From contig NW_019775427.1 in the NCBI RefSeq assembly GCF_001039355.2, positions 329,211 to 349,840 on the forward strand: a DNA stretch of 20,630 nt, read 5' to 3'. A program made the position numbers and the translations under genes. The notes below the pieces were generated by a model. It made no database searches. It saw nothing but the letters and a program-made list of their open reading frames with translations, and was not told the origin of the DNA. The stretch comes from Lingula anatina (lineage: Eukaryota > Brachiopoda > Lingulata > Lingulida > Lingulidae). Below, in pieces: positions 1 through 10,354 of this stretch. The first letter of the stretch is position 1, and each line of letters opens with the position of its first letter.

Positions 1-993
1 ATATATATAGAAATTTAAAAAGATGCCATTGAAGAAATGTTTTTCTATTATTTTCATGTCATATGCATGATGCTCTAACAGTAATTTGCTCATGTCAAGT
101 GAAACATACAGCATTAAAGACAGAATTCTCTCTATTTATAACATTGGCAATGTAAAGGTACTTTGTTTCGGAATGGACAATTTTTAACAAGCATCTCAAA
201 AAAGACCACAGTTAAATGGGTTTCTGTGCACTGGGGTTTTCTTATATAAAAATAAATATCACATGTCCTGGGCTTTAGAGAAATATATATTGTTACTGGC
301 TAGGTGTCAACATGTTCTTTTTATGTAAGAGAAACCCAATGTTTCGGAATGGACAAATTTAACGGAAAAACACGGTAGGGTTATTTTGCACTCCATGTCA
401 AGCTCCAGAATCATCGCGCAGATTTCATTATTTGATACAAACAATACCAATACATCCAAATAATGATTAGGATGGTAAATTATACTGTATGTTTTATGAT
501 ATATTTTCTGAAAGTCATTTATTTTTGTTTCGGAATGGACATTTCGTTTAACGGAAATACCAGCATGCCATTAAAAGGCTTTTTTTACTAGGATACACCT
601 CTCTCCTGTTAACATTTAAACTTTTTTGCTTCCACCATACTACTGAGTGTTTTATAATCCAAAAAAATGCAATGTCAAACACTGTTTTAATTTATTTCAG
701 ATTGCTTTTTATTTCATATGACTAAAACGGGAAAAATTTTTGGTCATTTTTCGGGCTTTGCTTTAGCATATCTTTGGACTCGGTGGTGATATTTGGTTTC
801 TATTTTCAGTGTTTATCTTCACTTACACCATTCTCTAACATAGTGATAAAAGAATTCTTTGATCGTATGTATGTAATTTGTTAATTAGCAATATGTGGGA
901 AAATCTGAAAAGTGCCCAGGATTGTAAAAATGCCCATCAGGTATGTGTCAGAGTCAAAAATTACCATTTGAGATAATTTCACTTATTTTACAG
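1..993. other. Non-coding AT-rich sequence left of the first visible GST exon
   Basis: Probably an intron of the GST gene, because the exon at 994 begins in mid-codon and the N-terminal GST exons are absent. I searched by eye for an N-terminal GST exon (beta-alpha start with the catalytic Tyr) and found none. The only structure is a thrice-repeated 15-base motif, listed separately. The stretch ends in a TTTTACAG acceptor at 986-993. Confidence 0.6.
165..560 (+). repeat. Three spaced copies of a GTTTCGGAATGGACA motif
   Basis: The identical 15-base string starts at 165, 341 and 527, spaced 176 and 186 bases. The second and third copies are followed by TTTAACGGAAA, and the first by a degenerate TTTTTAAC. 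Sequence between copies is only weakly alike: after copies one and two there is a shared GTGCACT/TTGCACT patch. This looks like a decayed tandem array with a unit of about 180 bases and one conserved patch, rather than chance. Confidence 0.65.
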
Positions 994-1086
994 TAAGCCC
1001 CACGGGACAGTGCCCATTCCTGGAGGTGGACGGGAAGAAGATTGGTCAGAGTTTGGCTATTGCGCGTCTTGTGGCACGAGAACAAG
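994..1086 (+). CDS. GST exon: end of the thioredoxin-like domain
   Basis: Acceptor TTTTACAG ends at 993 and donor GTAAGG begins at 1087. The exon starts with two bases finishing a codon, then 30 codons from SPTGQCPFLEVDG to LVAREQ, then one base (phase 1). It carries the cis-Pro and the Gln-Ser of the glutathione site. Confidence 0.95.
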
Positions 1087-4000
1087 GTAAGGAATGTGGC
1101 AGATAATTAAACATTGTCTGCATAGTAGTTTTTGCTTAAACAAGTAAGAGATGACCTTTTAGAAAAAATTAAGACAGCAAAGCTGTCAAATGTACAGACA
1201 AAAAAAGGGTCATTTTGACAATTTTGATGCTATGATAAATGCTTATAATAGCACAGTCAATCAAAACTGAATTTTAATCATGCACAACAGGTAACATGGT
1301 CAATAACAGGAGCAGATCCAGAGATGTTTTCTGACAGTATTCCAAATTATCTTTGTTGATCCATCCTCCATTTTTGATGGTCTTCCAACAGAAAAAAATA
1401 GATAATAGTCATTGTAAACTTAAAAATCTGACCGTCTTCCAGAAGACCCAGAAGACGGTCTCAATCCACCCAAGAATATGGGAAAGATAAAAATTTCAAA
1501 AAAAATGTACAACTGGAAAAGAAGCCAATTAGACTGCTATTCCAACTCAGGCTGCATTTTAGTCCTATGTTTCTTTCCTGTAAGTTTAAGAAGAGTAAGT
1601 GACGTTTTTTCCTTAAAGGTACATACGAACCGAGCGTGGATTCCCAGTAACACATGTAAACCACTTCTACTAGATTCTTATATGACTCAAATAAATTTGA
1701 CATGCCAAGGGATAAACTGAATAGATCACTCGATCATCCATAAAAGACCTTTAGACTGCTCCTTTCTTTAAATTTATGGTTGTAAATTTAACCTACTTCC
1801 GTGACCTACTTTCCTGCCCCATTGACATACAGCTTAGAATGCCAGCAGAAAAATCTGTTCAAACATCATTTTCGGGTAAAATTAAACAATGCCTTTTGGT
1901 AATTCTCTTAGTTATACTACTTGAAACTATATGCTGGCATTTGGTTGGTTTTTGTGACAAAAAATTGACTTTGTATGCATCTTTAATGGTTATAATAAAA
2001 ACAGTGTATTATGAATATTCAGAAAATGTGACAAGGAAAAGTCTTCAAGCCCATGGAAGCTCAGAGTCACACATTGAAAATCCAAAAATGTAAACAGGAG
2101 ATAACTGTACTGAAAAGAATTTCCATTTTCAACACCTTTTTTACATAAAACAGAATAATCAATTTACTATCATTTTTATATGATCAAACTGAGAAAATGT
2201 CAAAAGAACACTTTCACATATCTAGTAAGTTCTATAATGAGACTTGACATGCCTAAGAATTAAATCTGGAAAAAAAAATTATATACAAAAAAAAAAAAAG
2301 TTTAACCTCATCAAAACTTATCTGATCAAGCTTAATTTCAATTTTGATCTGTATATTAGTCAGACTGATCACTCCTGTGAGTTGCATGGCAATAGGTCAA
2401 TTGGTTTTCCTTCAAATGTGTTATCAGTGTTGCATATATGCAAAAAAAAAAAGAAAAAAAAAACAGCATAACTTTAAAAAAAATGCATTTTATTAACAGT
2501 CAGTAGTTCTGTAAGTTCCAAGCCAAAGGTTAAAGAGGCACACTTACCGTGTTATGGGTGTTGCATATATGCTGAAAAAAGTGGAAAAAAATGGCATACA
2601 TTTTATGAAAATGTCCTGATCATGCTGATTTTCAAATATGACCTGCATTTAATGCAATTCATTAGTTCTGTAAGTTTCAAGCCAAAGGTTAAAGAGTCTT
2701 CCACTCATTGGGTTAAAGTTGATAATGTATGATGTCGATGACGGCGACGACAGACACAACGCAGGTGAAGGCTATATGTACATACACATCTGTGTCTGTA
2801 CATAAAAAGTTTTTAAGTGTTGATCAAAGGCAGCAGCTGTGCTAGAAATTCCAGCCATCAGTCTCCATTCAATCTTAAGGTCATTTCAGTGTTTTTTCTA
2901 CAACTTTATTCTTTGTTTCTAGGTCTTTATGGTGAAAGTAACATGGACGGTGCCATGATAGACCAGGTCCTTTACACTTTAGACGATTTGACCAAGCCAC
3001 TTATCGACTGGCATTTTGAGAAAGATGAAGCAAAGAAGGTAGCATTTTTAGTGACTGGTCTATTTGCCGTAATGGTTAATAATTGTGACAAGTGGTGTAT
3101 TAAATGTATCAGGACAATACCCCCCTTCCCCTGATAATCCCCCCCCCCCTGACAATTCCCCTTCCTGTAATAAATATCAAACTGAGCATGAACAGCTTGA
3201 TACTGAAACAAAATAATGCCTGCCTTTAATCAAAATGTATCTCCAGGTAGAGGCAGATTAAACAAATCATCTCTCACTGATCCAGGAATTCCTTTCATGA
3301 ACTGACACTACTAACTGTTTAAACCCCCCTNAGGACAATACCCCCCTTCCCCCGATAATCTCTCCCCCCTGACAATTCCCCTTCCTGTAATAAATATCAA
3401 ACTGAGCATGAACAGCGTGATATTGAAACAAAATAATGCCTGCCTTAAATCAAAATGTATCTCCAGGTAGAGGCAGGTTAAACAAATCATCTCTCACTCA
3501 TCTAGGAATACCTTTCATGAACTGACACTACTAATTGTTTAACCCACCCCCTCTTCCCCTTAATCAAGTGAAATTAGTATAGAAAAATTGATAAAATGTT
3601 TTATTAAAAAATGACAAGTAATGTCAAATTTGCATCTATAATAGCATCTTAAAGTTTAAAGTGACCTCTCAGGTCTGTTGAAGCGTGTAATGAGCCTACA
3701 TACAGAGTCTTATAATCAATAGCCAATCATTGCTTTTATTTCATTTTCTGTCTTCTTTCTTATATTCAGTAAACTATTCAAGAAATGTGTGAATGTCTTA
3801 AGTACATAGTACAAAAACTGTGTATCTTGTTTCCTGGAAAAGGGATGGGGTTGTCTTAAGGGGCATTGTCTTGGGGGGGGGGGGGGGTAACCATGGTGCC
3901 ATAGTGGAATTTTGCACAAGCGACCCAGGTTTTATAGGTCATTTTTGTTTCAAGTCAGTTGAATAATAAGCAATAGTTCTGTTGACTTCATTGGTCCTCC

Positions 4001-4499
4001 ATTTTTTTTGCTAGGCAGAGAAAGAAAAGAAGCTAGCTGAGGAAACACTGCCTGAATCCATGCAACGCCTTGATAAACTTTTAAAAGGCAATGGCGGCAA
4101 AGGATACTTTGCAGGAAACAAGGTCAGACAAAATACTTTTTTCCTGAAAGATTATATCGTGCTGTTCATATTATTAAAATGTACAGAATTTTTTATTTTT
4201 ATATTCAAAATGCAGATAGCGTTCTAATTTATTACTTTTTCAAAATTAAGTAAGACACATAAAATATTAAAATCTAAACCATTTTATAATTGTTTTTCAT
4301 TTGAATACTTGACTGTATTTCTTTTCACATTCAGCTCTCCATTGCGGACCTAGCAGTCTTCAATCAATGTTCAGAGCTGGTGGTAAAGTTTCCCAAGTGC
4401 ATGGACAAATGCAAAGAATTGCCAGCATTCATTGACCGCATTAAAGCTCTACCAAAGATAGCTGATTGGTTAGCAAAGAGACCGCAGACAGATTTTTGA
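994..4499 (+). CDS. Sigma-class glutathione S-transferase, 3' four exons (5' incomplete)
   Basis: Cytosolic GSTs of the sigma class conjugate glutathione to electrophiles or isomerise prostaglandin-type substrates, as homodimers. The visible exons (994-1086, 2923-3038, 4015-4122, 4335-4499) join in one frame to give 159 residues ending in TGA; the family is usually about 200-205, so roughly 45 N-terminal residues are off the window, including the catalytic Tyr. Residues 1-31 are the end of the thioredoxin-like domain: GQCPFLEVDG carries the conserved cis-Pro, and GQSLAIAR carries the Gln-Ser that binds the glutamyl part of glutathione. The rest is the all-helical domain, with LSIADLAVFN as the Ser-x-x-Asp N-capping box. 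Intron phases are 1, 0 and 0, all with GT-AG borders. No frameshift or stop is seen, so the gene looks intact and functional. Sigma class is favoured over alpha, mu or pi by the LEVDGKK and QSLAIAR wording, judged from memory of the family. Confidence 0.95.
1087..2922 (+). other. GST intron with repeat content
   Basis: Bounded by GTAAGG and TTTGTTTCTAG. The open frames of 75-105 codons in it are short, low-complexity and lack splice context, so I do not call them genes. From about 2150 it holds a dispersed repeat, listed separately, and A-rich runs near 2268, 2289 and 2441. Confidence 0.85.
2150..2815 (+). repeat. Dispersed repeat, long copy (relative at 15770-15980)
   Basis: The stretch with GTCAAAAGAACAC, TAATGAGACTT, CATG.CTAAGAA and AATCTG (2190-2275) recurs in the same order at 15827-15900. 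Both copies end in TGTCTGTACATAAAAA (about 2793 and 15953). The copy here has about 500 extra internal bases, in which GTTCTGTAAGTT.CAAGCC followed by AAAGGTTAAAGAG occurs twice (2506 and 2665, period 159). It is probably a non-autonomous mobile element; no coding sequence is seen. Confidence 0.6.
2923..3038 (+). CDS. GST exon: start of the helical domain
   Basis: Acceptor TTTCTAG ends at 2922 and donor GTAGCA starts at 3039. Two bases complete a Gly codon from the previous exon, then 38 codons from LYGESNMDG to EKDEAKK, ending in phase 0. This is the usual place for the linker and first helix of the all-alpha domain. Confidence 0.95.
3111..3552 (+). repeat. 221-base direct duplication with an N at the junction
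   Basis: Copy one is 3111-3330, then N at 3331, then copy two from 3332 to about 3552. Both start AGGACAATACCCCCCTTCCC and run almost identically through TGAGCATGAACAGC, the CTCCAGGTAGAGGCAG patch and ACTGACACTACTAA. Copy one breaks off in AAACCCCCCT exactly where copy two runs on into its own C-rich stretch. A weaker relative of the CTCCAGGTAGAGGC part lies at about 17690-17750. It could be a true tandem repeat or an assembly artefact. Confidence 0.9.
3873..3887 (+). repeat. Poly-G tract of 15
   Basis: Fifteen consecutive G in the GST intron that precedes the exon at 4015. The preceding TTAAGGGGCATTGTCTT mirrors, on the other strand, the C-rich part of the 221-base repeat. It is prone to length error in sequencing. 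Confidence 0.9.
4015..4122 (+). CDS. GST exon: central helices
   Basis: Acceptor TTTTTTTTGCTAG ends at 4014 and donor GTCAGA starts at 4123. It has 36 full codons in phase 0, Lys-rich at the start (AEKEKKLAEE) and ending GKGYFAGNK, the segment before the N-capping box in GSTs. A 212-base AT-rich intron follows. Confidence 0.95.
4335..4499 (+). CDS. GST last coding exon
   Basis: Acceptor CACATTCAG ends at 4334. It has 54 codons then TGA at 4497-4499. It opens with LSIADLAVFN, whose Ser-x-x-Asp pair is the GST N-capping box, and ends KRPQTDF, with a typical proximal IADWLAKRP helix. Confidence 0.95.
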   Translation, partial: LSIADLAVFNQCSELVVKFPKCMDKCKELPAFIDRIKALPKIADWLAKRPQTDF

Positions 4500-5436
4500 A
4501 TTCCGTTTTAATGAACTGCATTGTCACTTGTAACCTATATTTTGGCAAATTATAACCAAAACAGGGACAACTGTTGATACCGATTTTCTTTTTTACTATT
4601 TTCAAAAACTGACCCCTATGGAAAATGGGGCATGGTATGGCAATGAATCACATATCATTATCTATCTTCCAACTTAACCAGCCACAGTTATAGGATTGGG
4701 ACTTTTCCTTCTTAATCTGGGGGGTGTAAAGATTTAGTCAATTTTTTTTAAATAAAAAGGGAAGTGAAATTGCTTATAATTTGAAATAAAAAATTCATTT
4801 TTGAGCCCTGCTAAAATTACAGAATCTGATATAATTGTCATCTTAAATTGTTGTCCCAAATAGTAAAGTTGCTGTTAAGGTGCAAACAGTGTGATTATAA
4901 AATGCATTAAAACTTCAACATTCCAAATTTTTTTTTATTTTGCATATGTAATCCTTGTCATGGTTGTTGCTTTAAGGGTGCTTCTGTGTCTTTTCACTCA
5001 GTTTTGGTTATAATTATAGATATTAAAATATAAAGTTCCAACAGTATACAAGTGAATTAAATTCAGCCGCTAATTTGAGCTTTAAATGTAATTCTTTTTT
5101 ACTAAAAGTTACATCTAGGATGTAGTTGTTATTTCCTGACAGTGATACATATTGCTATTATCTGAATACATCTGATGTATTGTAAGTGTTTTATAAGTTT
5201 TTTTCTAACATTGCTTTGATAATTGTAACATTCTCTTAGTAACACTCTTCCAAGATTTGCAGTTCTCCACTGTCTACAAGTCTATGTCAAAATGCAGCCA
5301 GTTTTAATGAACATTTCAACAAGAAGCAGTGTTATCCAGGTGTTGTATGTAATAGTAGCAGGTGTCTCAGTGATCAGTATCAAGAAAAGTTTCCAAAGTA
5401 GCCTTTTGTAAAAACTAGGGAAAGATGTTCAATAAA
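4500..5436 (+). other. Probable GST 3' UTR with alternative poly(A) signals
   Basis: Non-coding and AT-rich. AATAAA hexamers on the + strand lie at 4751-4756, 4785-4790 and 5431-5436, so a short UTR of about 270-300 bases or a long one of about 950 is possible. The last lies just before the foldback element. Which signal is used cannot be told from sequence. Confidence 0.5.
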
Positions 5437-5454
5437 ATACACCAAAAGTGATGC

Positions 5455-5965
5455 TGCAGTGGCAGATATAGAGGGGGGTCAGGAAGTCCTGTCAACACCC
5501 CCCCCCCTTTCGGTTTCTGAAAAGTATATCACACCAATATTCCCCTCTTGATATTAGAATTTTGATTGGCTAAATCTTAAACCCCATTTCCATAGATATT
5601 TAGATCGATCTATCCCCCTGGGGAGTCTCACTAGATTACTGTCAGCTTAGCCGGCTTAAATGTCTGTCCCGCCTACTAAAAGCTGTAAAGGGGTCATTAA
5701 CTTTCGTTTCGGCTGATAGCAATTTAGCGTGAACCCCCAAGGAGTTAGGTAGATCCAAATGGATCGATCTAAATCTGTGGGAATGCAGTCTTAGTTCTGA
5801 ACCATACCAAAGGGCACTGTTTGCTCTACAAAACACCAAAAATAAATTTGGGGCCTTTGAGCAGGCCCTGAACCCCATTACGAGGGGGAAATGTTTGACT
5901 TCACATCCGAGGCCTATCGTTCTGGACCCACTCCCCCCCTTCAAATAATCCTGGATCCGCCCTGC
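5455..5965. mobile_element. Foldback or MITE-like non-autonomous element
   Basis: The right end reads TCAAATAATCCTGGATCCGC; its reverse complement, GCGGATCCAGGATTATTTGA followed by a G run, resembles the left start GGCAGATATAGAGGGGGG, so the ends form imperfect inverted repeats. Nested inside, 5582-5625 and 5740-5790 form another inverted pair around TTTAGATCGATCTA and GGATCGATCTAAAT. The right half (5791-5962) recurs at 20395-20557. It contains no transposase. A clear target-site duplication is not visible, so the exact ends are uncertain. The 100-codon minus-strand frame inside it is not a gene. Confidence 0.65.
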
Positions 5966-7919
5966 GGACCACCTAACACTGGCAACATTCTGTATCAGTT
6001 AACCATGAGGAATACTGAACTGTAGTCAACAAATGAATTTCTAGCATAATAATAATAATAAATTGACATTTACTCCAGAAGCAAAATGTAAAACCATGGA
6101 AAACTGAGTGGTTAAAAAAGAGGCTAACCCATTCCTGTCTTCTCTGGTTTTTACATGCTATCTGCACAAATCTCAAAACTAGCTTTTCTAGCTACAGAAA
6201 TCTGTTGACAGAAATTTCATGTCTGATCACAGGTAATTATATATAAACTGTATTGATATAAAAACTATAAAAAATGCACATAAAACCCACTGACAGTGAC
6301 CTCTGTATTGTGGTCAACTGATGACCCAATCACTAACGGTCAGTTTACCTGAGTGTCCCTAGTGCTGTCTTCCTGACATGTCACAACTGATCACGAAGTG
6401 AAGGCCTTTGGGTTGCCGGACCAGGCTGGAAATAGTGCTGCGATCACTCTGTCTTTATTTTGACTCTGGTGCTGAGGGGACGCATTTGATGTGTGCCCCC
6501 CCTCCTGCTCAGGGCTGAAGTAGATGACTGTAAGAGAGCCCCCCCCTCCCCCTCCGCGTCTCGCCCCACATCCAGGCTCCTTCGCCTGTGTATCAAACTA
6601 TCGTTGGCTGGTTCAACTTCTGCCGGGAGTTGAACAGTTAACGTGGTCAACAAATTTTAGGGAAATACTGATGGCATGGAGATGTATCATATTGTCTGAA
6701 AAGTGCTACACGGTGAAATTGGAAAAGTGGGCTATTTTTCACTTGTTTAAAAGTTTGTAAAAGACTCGGATTATATCAGCTCTACGCTGTCTTTATATTT
6801 CGCCATTAAACTGATACATCTCTCTCTCTCCTCGGTCTCCCCCTAAAATGTCCCCCTAATATTCCCCTAAAATGTCTCCCTCTAAAATATTTGATGAAAA
6901 TAATACATATTTCAAACTAGCAAATGTAATTTCCCCAAAGAAATAAAACAATTTTCTTTTCATATTAAATCGTTGCTCGACCCGCCCTTCGGAAGAATTT
7001 TGTAACATCTAGAAGGCTGAGAAGGGCTTCTTGACGAGAGCCCCGGTGTACGCCCCCTCCCTCCCCTCGAGAGGTACTGTAAAGATCACTTTTATTAATA
7101 TGTTACAGCGAATAGGAAAAGTTGATTTTAATAGATATAAATAACTCATTTTTAAATGCTTTTCTTAAATTTCATTTTGTCTGTGGTTCTGCAGATTTTG
7201 AGAGAGAGAATGAGAATTAGATAACAAGATTAAGCGAATTATAAAGACATTGAGAAATTTAAAAAAAAATCAAATTCTAGGGAGGATTGCATTTTTTTAT
7301 TTTCCACACAATCCTAATGCAATAATCTACCAGTTTACTTTATTTTGTTTTGTTTTTTTCAACTGAAAACGTACTCATTTTTCCCGTTTCTAAAAAAAAA
7401 AAGTGTCAGTAAATCTTAATGTTTTTTTTTTTTACTATAGAGAAAGATTTAACAGTTACCTGTCCAGTCTCGTGAATATTAAGGGAAGCCATTGAATAAG
7501 TGGTGAAATCATGAAATATGTAGATTATATTTGGCGTTATAACGTTAAGATTTGGTGTAGGACGCAAAAAAGAAAAAAAAAACGCACCGTGTCTTACGCT
7601 TTGGTAGTTCACCTTGCATGTAATACTACATCTTAGATATTTACGAACAACTTAATTCTACATTTGTGTAGGAGGGTATTGTACTCTGATACGTAGATGA
7701 GGAACAAAAAGCACCAAGAGAAGTGCATTAAAATTTCTTTATTGGCATTTTTAGAAAAAAAATGAAATGCTAAAATTCGTTTGTTTTGGCCTTCAAATCA
7801 ACATCGGCCAACGGCTTGTCACACCTAGCACATTATCATCAATTCTGTGAAGGACGTCACAATCATGTTGAGACAGAACAGACGCCAGAATATCACCCTG
7901 TATAATAATGATTATTTCT
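5966..7919. other. Intergenic, low complexity, no supported gene
   Basis: It holds an AAT microsatellite at 6046-6061, a GC-richer patch at about 6300-6660, CCCTAAAATGTCC-like short repeats at 6838-6890, a GC-rich patch at 6975-7070 and several A or T runs. Overlapping frames of 68-78 codons on both strands at 6444-6760 come from the C-rich patch and lack splice or family support. Confidence 0.6.
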
Positions 7920-8083
7920 TATTTATTGATAAGATATTGATAACTCAGTGGGTTGAAGTTCTAAATAAAATATTAAGAGCACTAACGTAAAAGTGAGAGG
8001 CACGACATCCCCATTCGTATTTATTGATAAGATATTGATAACCCAGTGGGTTGAAGTTCTAGATAAATATTAAGAGCACTACA
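7920..8083 (+). repeat. 98-base tandem duplication, second copy partial
   Basis: TATTTATTGATAAGATATTG starts at 7920 and 8018. The shared part continues through CAGTGGGTTGAAGTTCTA and TATTAAGAGCACTA with few differences. The spacer GTAAAAGTGAGAGGCACG occurs only once. It is a local duplication with no coding content. Confidence 0.85.
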
Positions 8084-9600
8084 ATAATAATAAGATACAT
8101 TTTAATGAATCTAAGGTTTCATTCCATTTCGTTCTATGTAGATCAATCCAACTCTGCTGAATGGAATCAGTTTAACAGATTAACACACCTCCTCTTGTTT
8201 TAAACTTTCTTGTATAATCACCACCTTTTCTGTATTCTACTAAATGCCCGGCGGAGGCGTAACAATTTGAAATATCAATTCCCGAAGAAAAAAATATTTG
8301 ATACGAATGGAATTTTATTTCTTTTATTACACAAAATGTGTTATTCGAGTGCTGTATGTGAAAGAATCATGTGATGTATGATATATGTTGAAATCTTGTA
8401 TATGTCAATATTGACAGCATGAAATGACAGGAGGATATTGGGGAAGTAGAATAAAACTGTAATAACTTGTGCATGATAGTACAGACGGGTGTTATGATAA
8501 CTGGTTGTATGATGCAAAGTGAAAAGCATCAGTTTGAATAAAATCCTTCTGCAAAATATAGGCGTATTTTCACGGCGTTTGTGCTGACGTGTTAAATTAT
8601 TGCACGGATTTTCCTGGGATAAGTGGTATTTTTCTCCAATTAATGAACCCTCCTTTCCTGCCACTGGCTAAAACTTTGTAAAAATTCTGGGATAATTTAA
8701 TAAACGCCTTCGTTATCATGACCAGGTTCCACGCACGCACACAGACATATATTCGCAAGTTTATCTGTCATTGTGAAGGTTAATGAAGACTACAACATCG
8801 TACATTCAAATATGATCACATGATTTAAAGTTGATAAAGTTTTAGTCTGCTGATTCCAGCAGATGGCGACATAGTACGATCAGGTTGGTCAAATATACTA
8901 AACTCTGTTCAGATAAAAATGCACTTGACTATAACCAGTGACGTAAATAATGTTTCATTGTGGGGGGTGTTAGGGTATGAGATTAATTTTATCAATGGCG
9001 TGTTTTGAAATAATATATCTAACACAAATGCGTCCTATGCATTTTTATTGCAGTATATTGTCAATGAAGGTTGACCTATCAGATATTGATGATAATTGAG
9101 TAAACAATGTGTCCAAAATATCCCGCCTCCTCCCCCATGAATTATATGTAACCAACACTCCAGAAAGAGATGTCACGTCTTCATCAGTTCTGAGTGACCA
9201 GGGAGTGGATGCGAGGCGGTCCAGATACTAAGTATACGAAAATATCAATTTCAGCCGATTTAATACAACGCTGTAAGATACCAATGTTAGTTATTTGATG
9301 ACAAATTATTTGTGATTCAGTTTTGATGCCTGAATGTTTAAAACAAGTTTTGGAAATACCCCAATATTTTCCCTAATATTTTCCCCATTTTGCTTCCTCC
9401 ACATTTTGGACAGCTCTTCATATCTCATATATGCACCTCATGTTAATTGAACTGCGTTAGTAGATATAGTCGGAGGAGTAAAATTAAACATTTTGCGTGT
9501 GTCATTTTTCTCAATCTTTTTGAGAAGGAGAGAGATAGTATATGTAGGAAAATAGATAGTTATAAAACTTGTTTGCAAATATCTTTAAAAGAATATATTC
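8084..9600. other. Intergenic, no supported gene
   Basis: AT-rich single-copy-looking sequence. The only items are a CTCF-like motif at 8856-8869 and a six-base-stem hairpin at 9509-9525. The 107-codon minus-strand frame at 8341-8664 has no recognisable domain, and no start or splice context that I trust. Confidence 0.55.
8856..8869 (+). promoter_or_regulatory. CTCF-like binding motif
   Basis: CCAGCAGATGGCGA fits every position of the core consensus CCASYAGRKGGC. CTCF occurs in bilaterians including molluscs and marks chromatin boundaries. It lies between the rightward GST gene and the leftward gene pair. One motif match is weak evidence, since a 12-base degenerate match can occur by chance in a window this size. 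Confidence 0.35.
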
Positions 9601-9618
9601 CTCTATCCAGTAAAGAGT

Positions 9619-9773
9619 GAAGTTATTTTTTTCTTCAATCAACAGCTTAATATTGAAATAGTTTACCTTTACTTCCAATATTTTGATGTTTAACAGAACA
9701 TTCATCATTACTCACCTGGATAGCCTCATTCCCTGATTTCAATATTAAGTTGTTGATTGAATAAAATTACTTC
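9619..9773. repeat. Inverted repeat, arms of about 38-41 bases
   Basis: Left arm 9619-9659 and right arm 9736-9773 are reverse complements apart from a short indel and a few changes; the inner 24 bases (CAATCAAC.. to ..ATTGAAAT) differ at one position. The loop is 76 bases. It is likely a small MITE or hairpin element; no target-site duplication was found. Confidence 0.75.
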
Positions 9774-9813
9774 ATTCTTATAACATAACACAGCTGATGA
9801 AATTCTTCTCTGA

Positions 9814-9976
9814 TTTGTCCAGTTAAAATTTATTACATATTGGTAATATTACATTGAATAATATTGTTTTTGCTTATGTCTTGTGAGCTATACTTTTTAA
9901 TATGTGCTCTTTTATCCAATAAAAATTAATGACAAATTGGGAATATTACATTAAATTATATTTTTTTGCTGATGTC
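9814..9976 (+). repeat. 97-base direct repeat, two diverged copies
   Basis: TTTGTCCAGTTAAAATTTAT (9814) and TTTATCCAATAAAAATTAAT (9911) start matching stretches that share AATATTACATT.AAT and TTTTTGCT.ATGTC. They are AT-rich and non-coding. Confidence 0.7.
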
Positions 9977-10354
9977 AATTTTTCATTTCTTGTTCTTAAT
10001 TACTTTGAGTTCAGCATATAAAATTATACCACTGTCTTCAAAAACATGGGTTTTAATTTCAATTCAAAGGCATATAATGCGCGTTACACCTTTACCTAGA
10101 AAATGACATCCTGAGAAATTCAACAATTTCACTTTATCACCAAAGCACACTTTTATCCAACACCGATGACAAAAGCACGATGTATAAAAGTTTTAAAAAG
10201 TCAAGTTGTTTTATGCCGTACTCTGCTACTTCCCAGTGCGGTTTACAATAGATAATAACACGTTTGAGTTGAAAATTTCAAAAATTTGCATCCATAAGTA
10301 AAATTGGCCTTTGCCCATTTTCAATACGAGAGAGTCTTTTTTGAAGCTATAAAC
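9977..10354. other. Intergenic, nothing seen
   Basis: AT-rich sequence without a long frame, repeat or splice pattern that I can support on either strand. Confidence 0.55.

Noticed and set aside
1461-1720. Two overlapping 80-codon frames on opposite strands
   Set aside because: Inside a GST intron, low complexity, no family likeness, no splice-site support.
2817-3134. 105-codon plus-strand frame across a GST exon
   Set aside because: The middle is the real GST exon 2923-3038; the ends read through the acceptor and donor into intron sequence.
5642-5944. 100-codon minus-strand frame
   Set aside because: Lies wholly within the foldback/MITE element, whose relative at 20395 does not keep the frame.
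6444-6760. Overlapping 69- and 78-codon frames in a GC-richer patch
   Set aside because: Proline/glycine-rich output of C-rich low complexity; no conserved motif or good splice pair.
8341-8664. 107-codon minus-strand frame
   Set aside because: Composition is typical of random AT-rich sequence (His, Tyr, Ile, Asn runs); no domain or splice context recognised.
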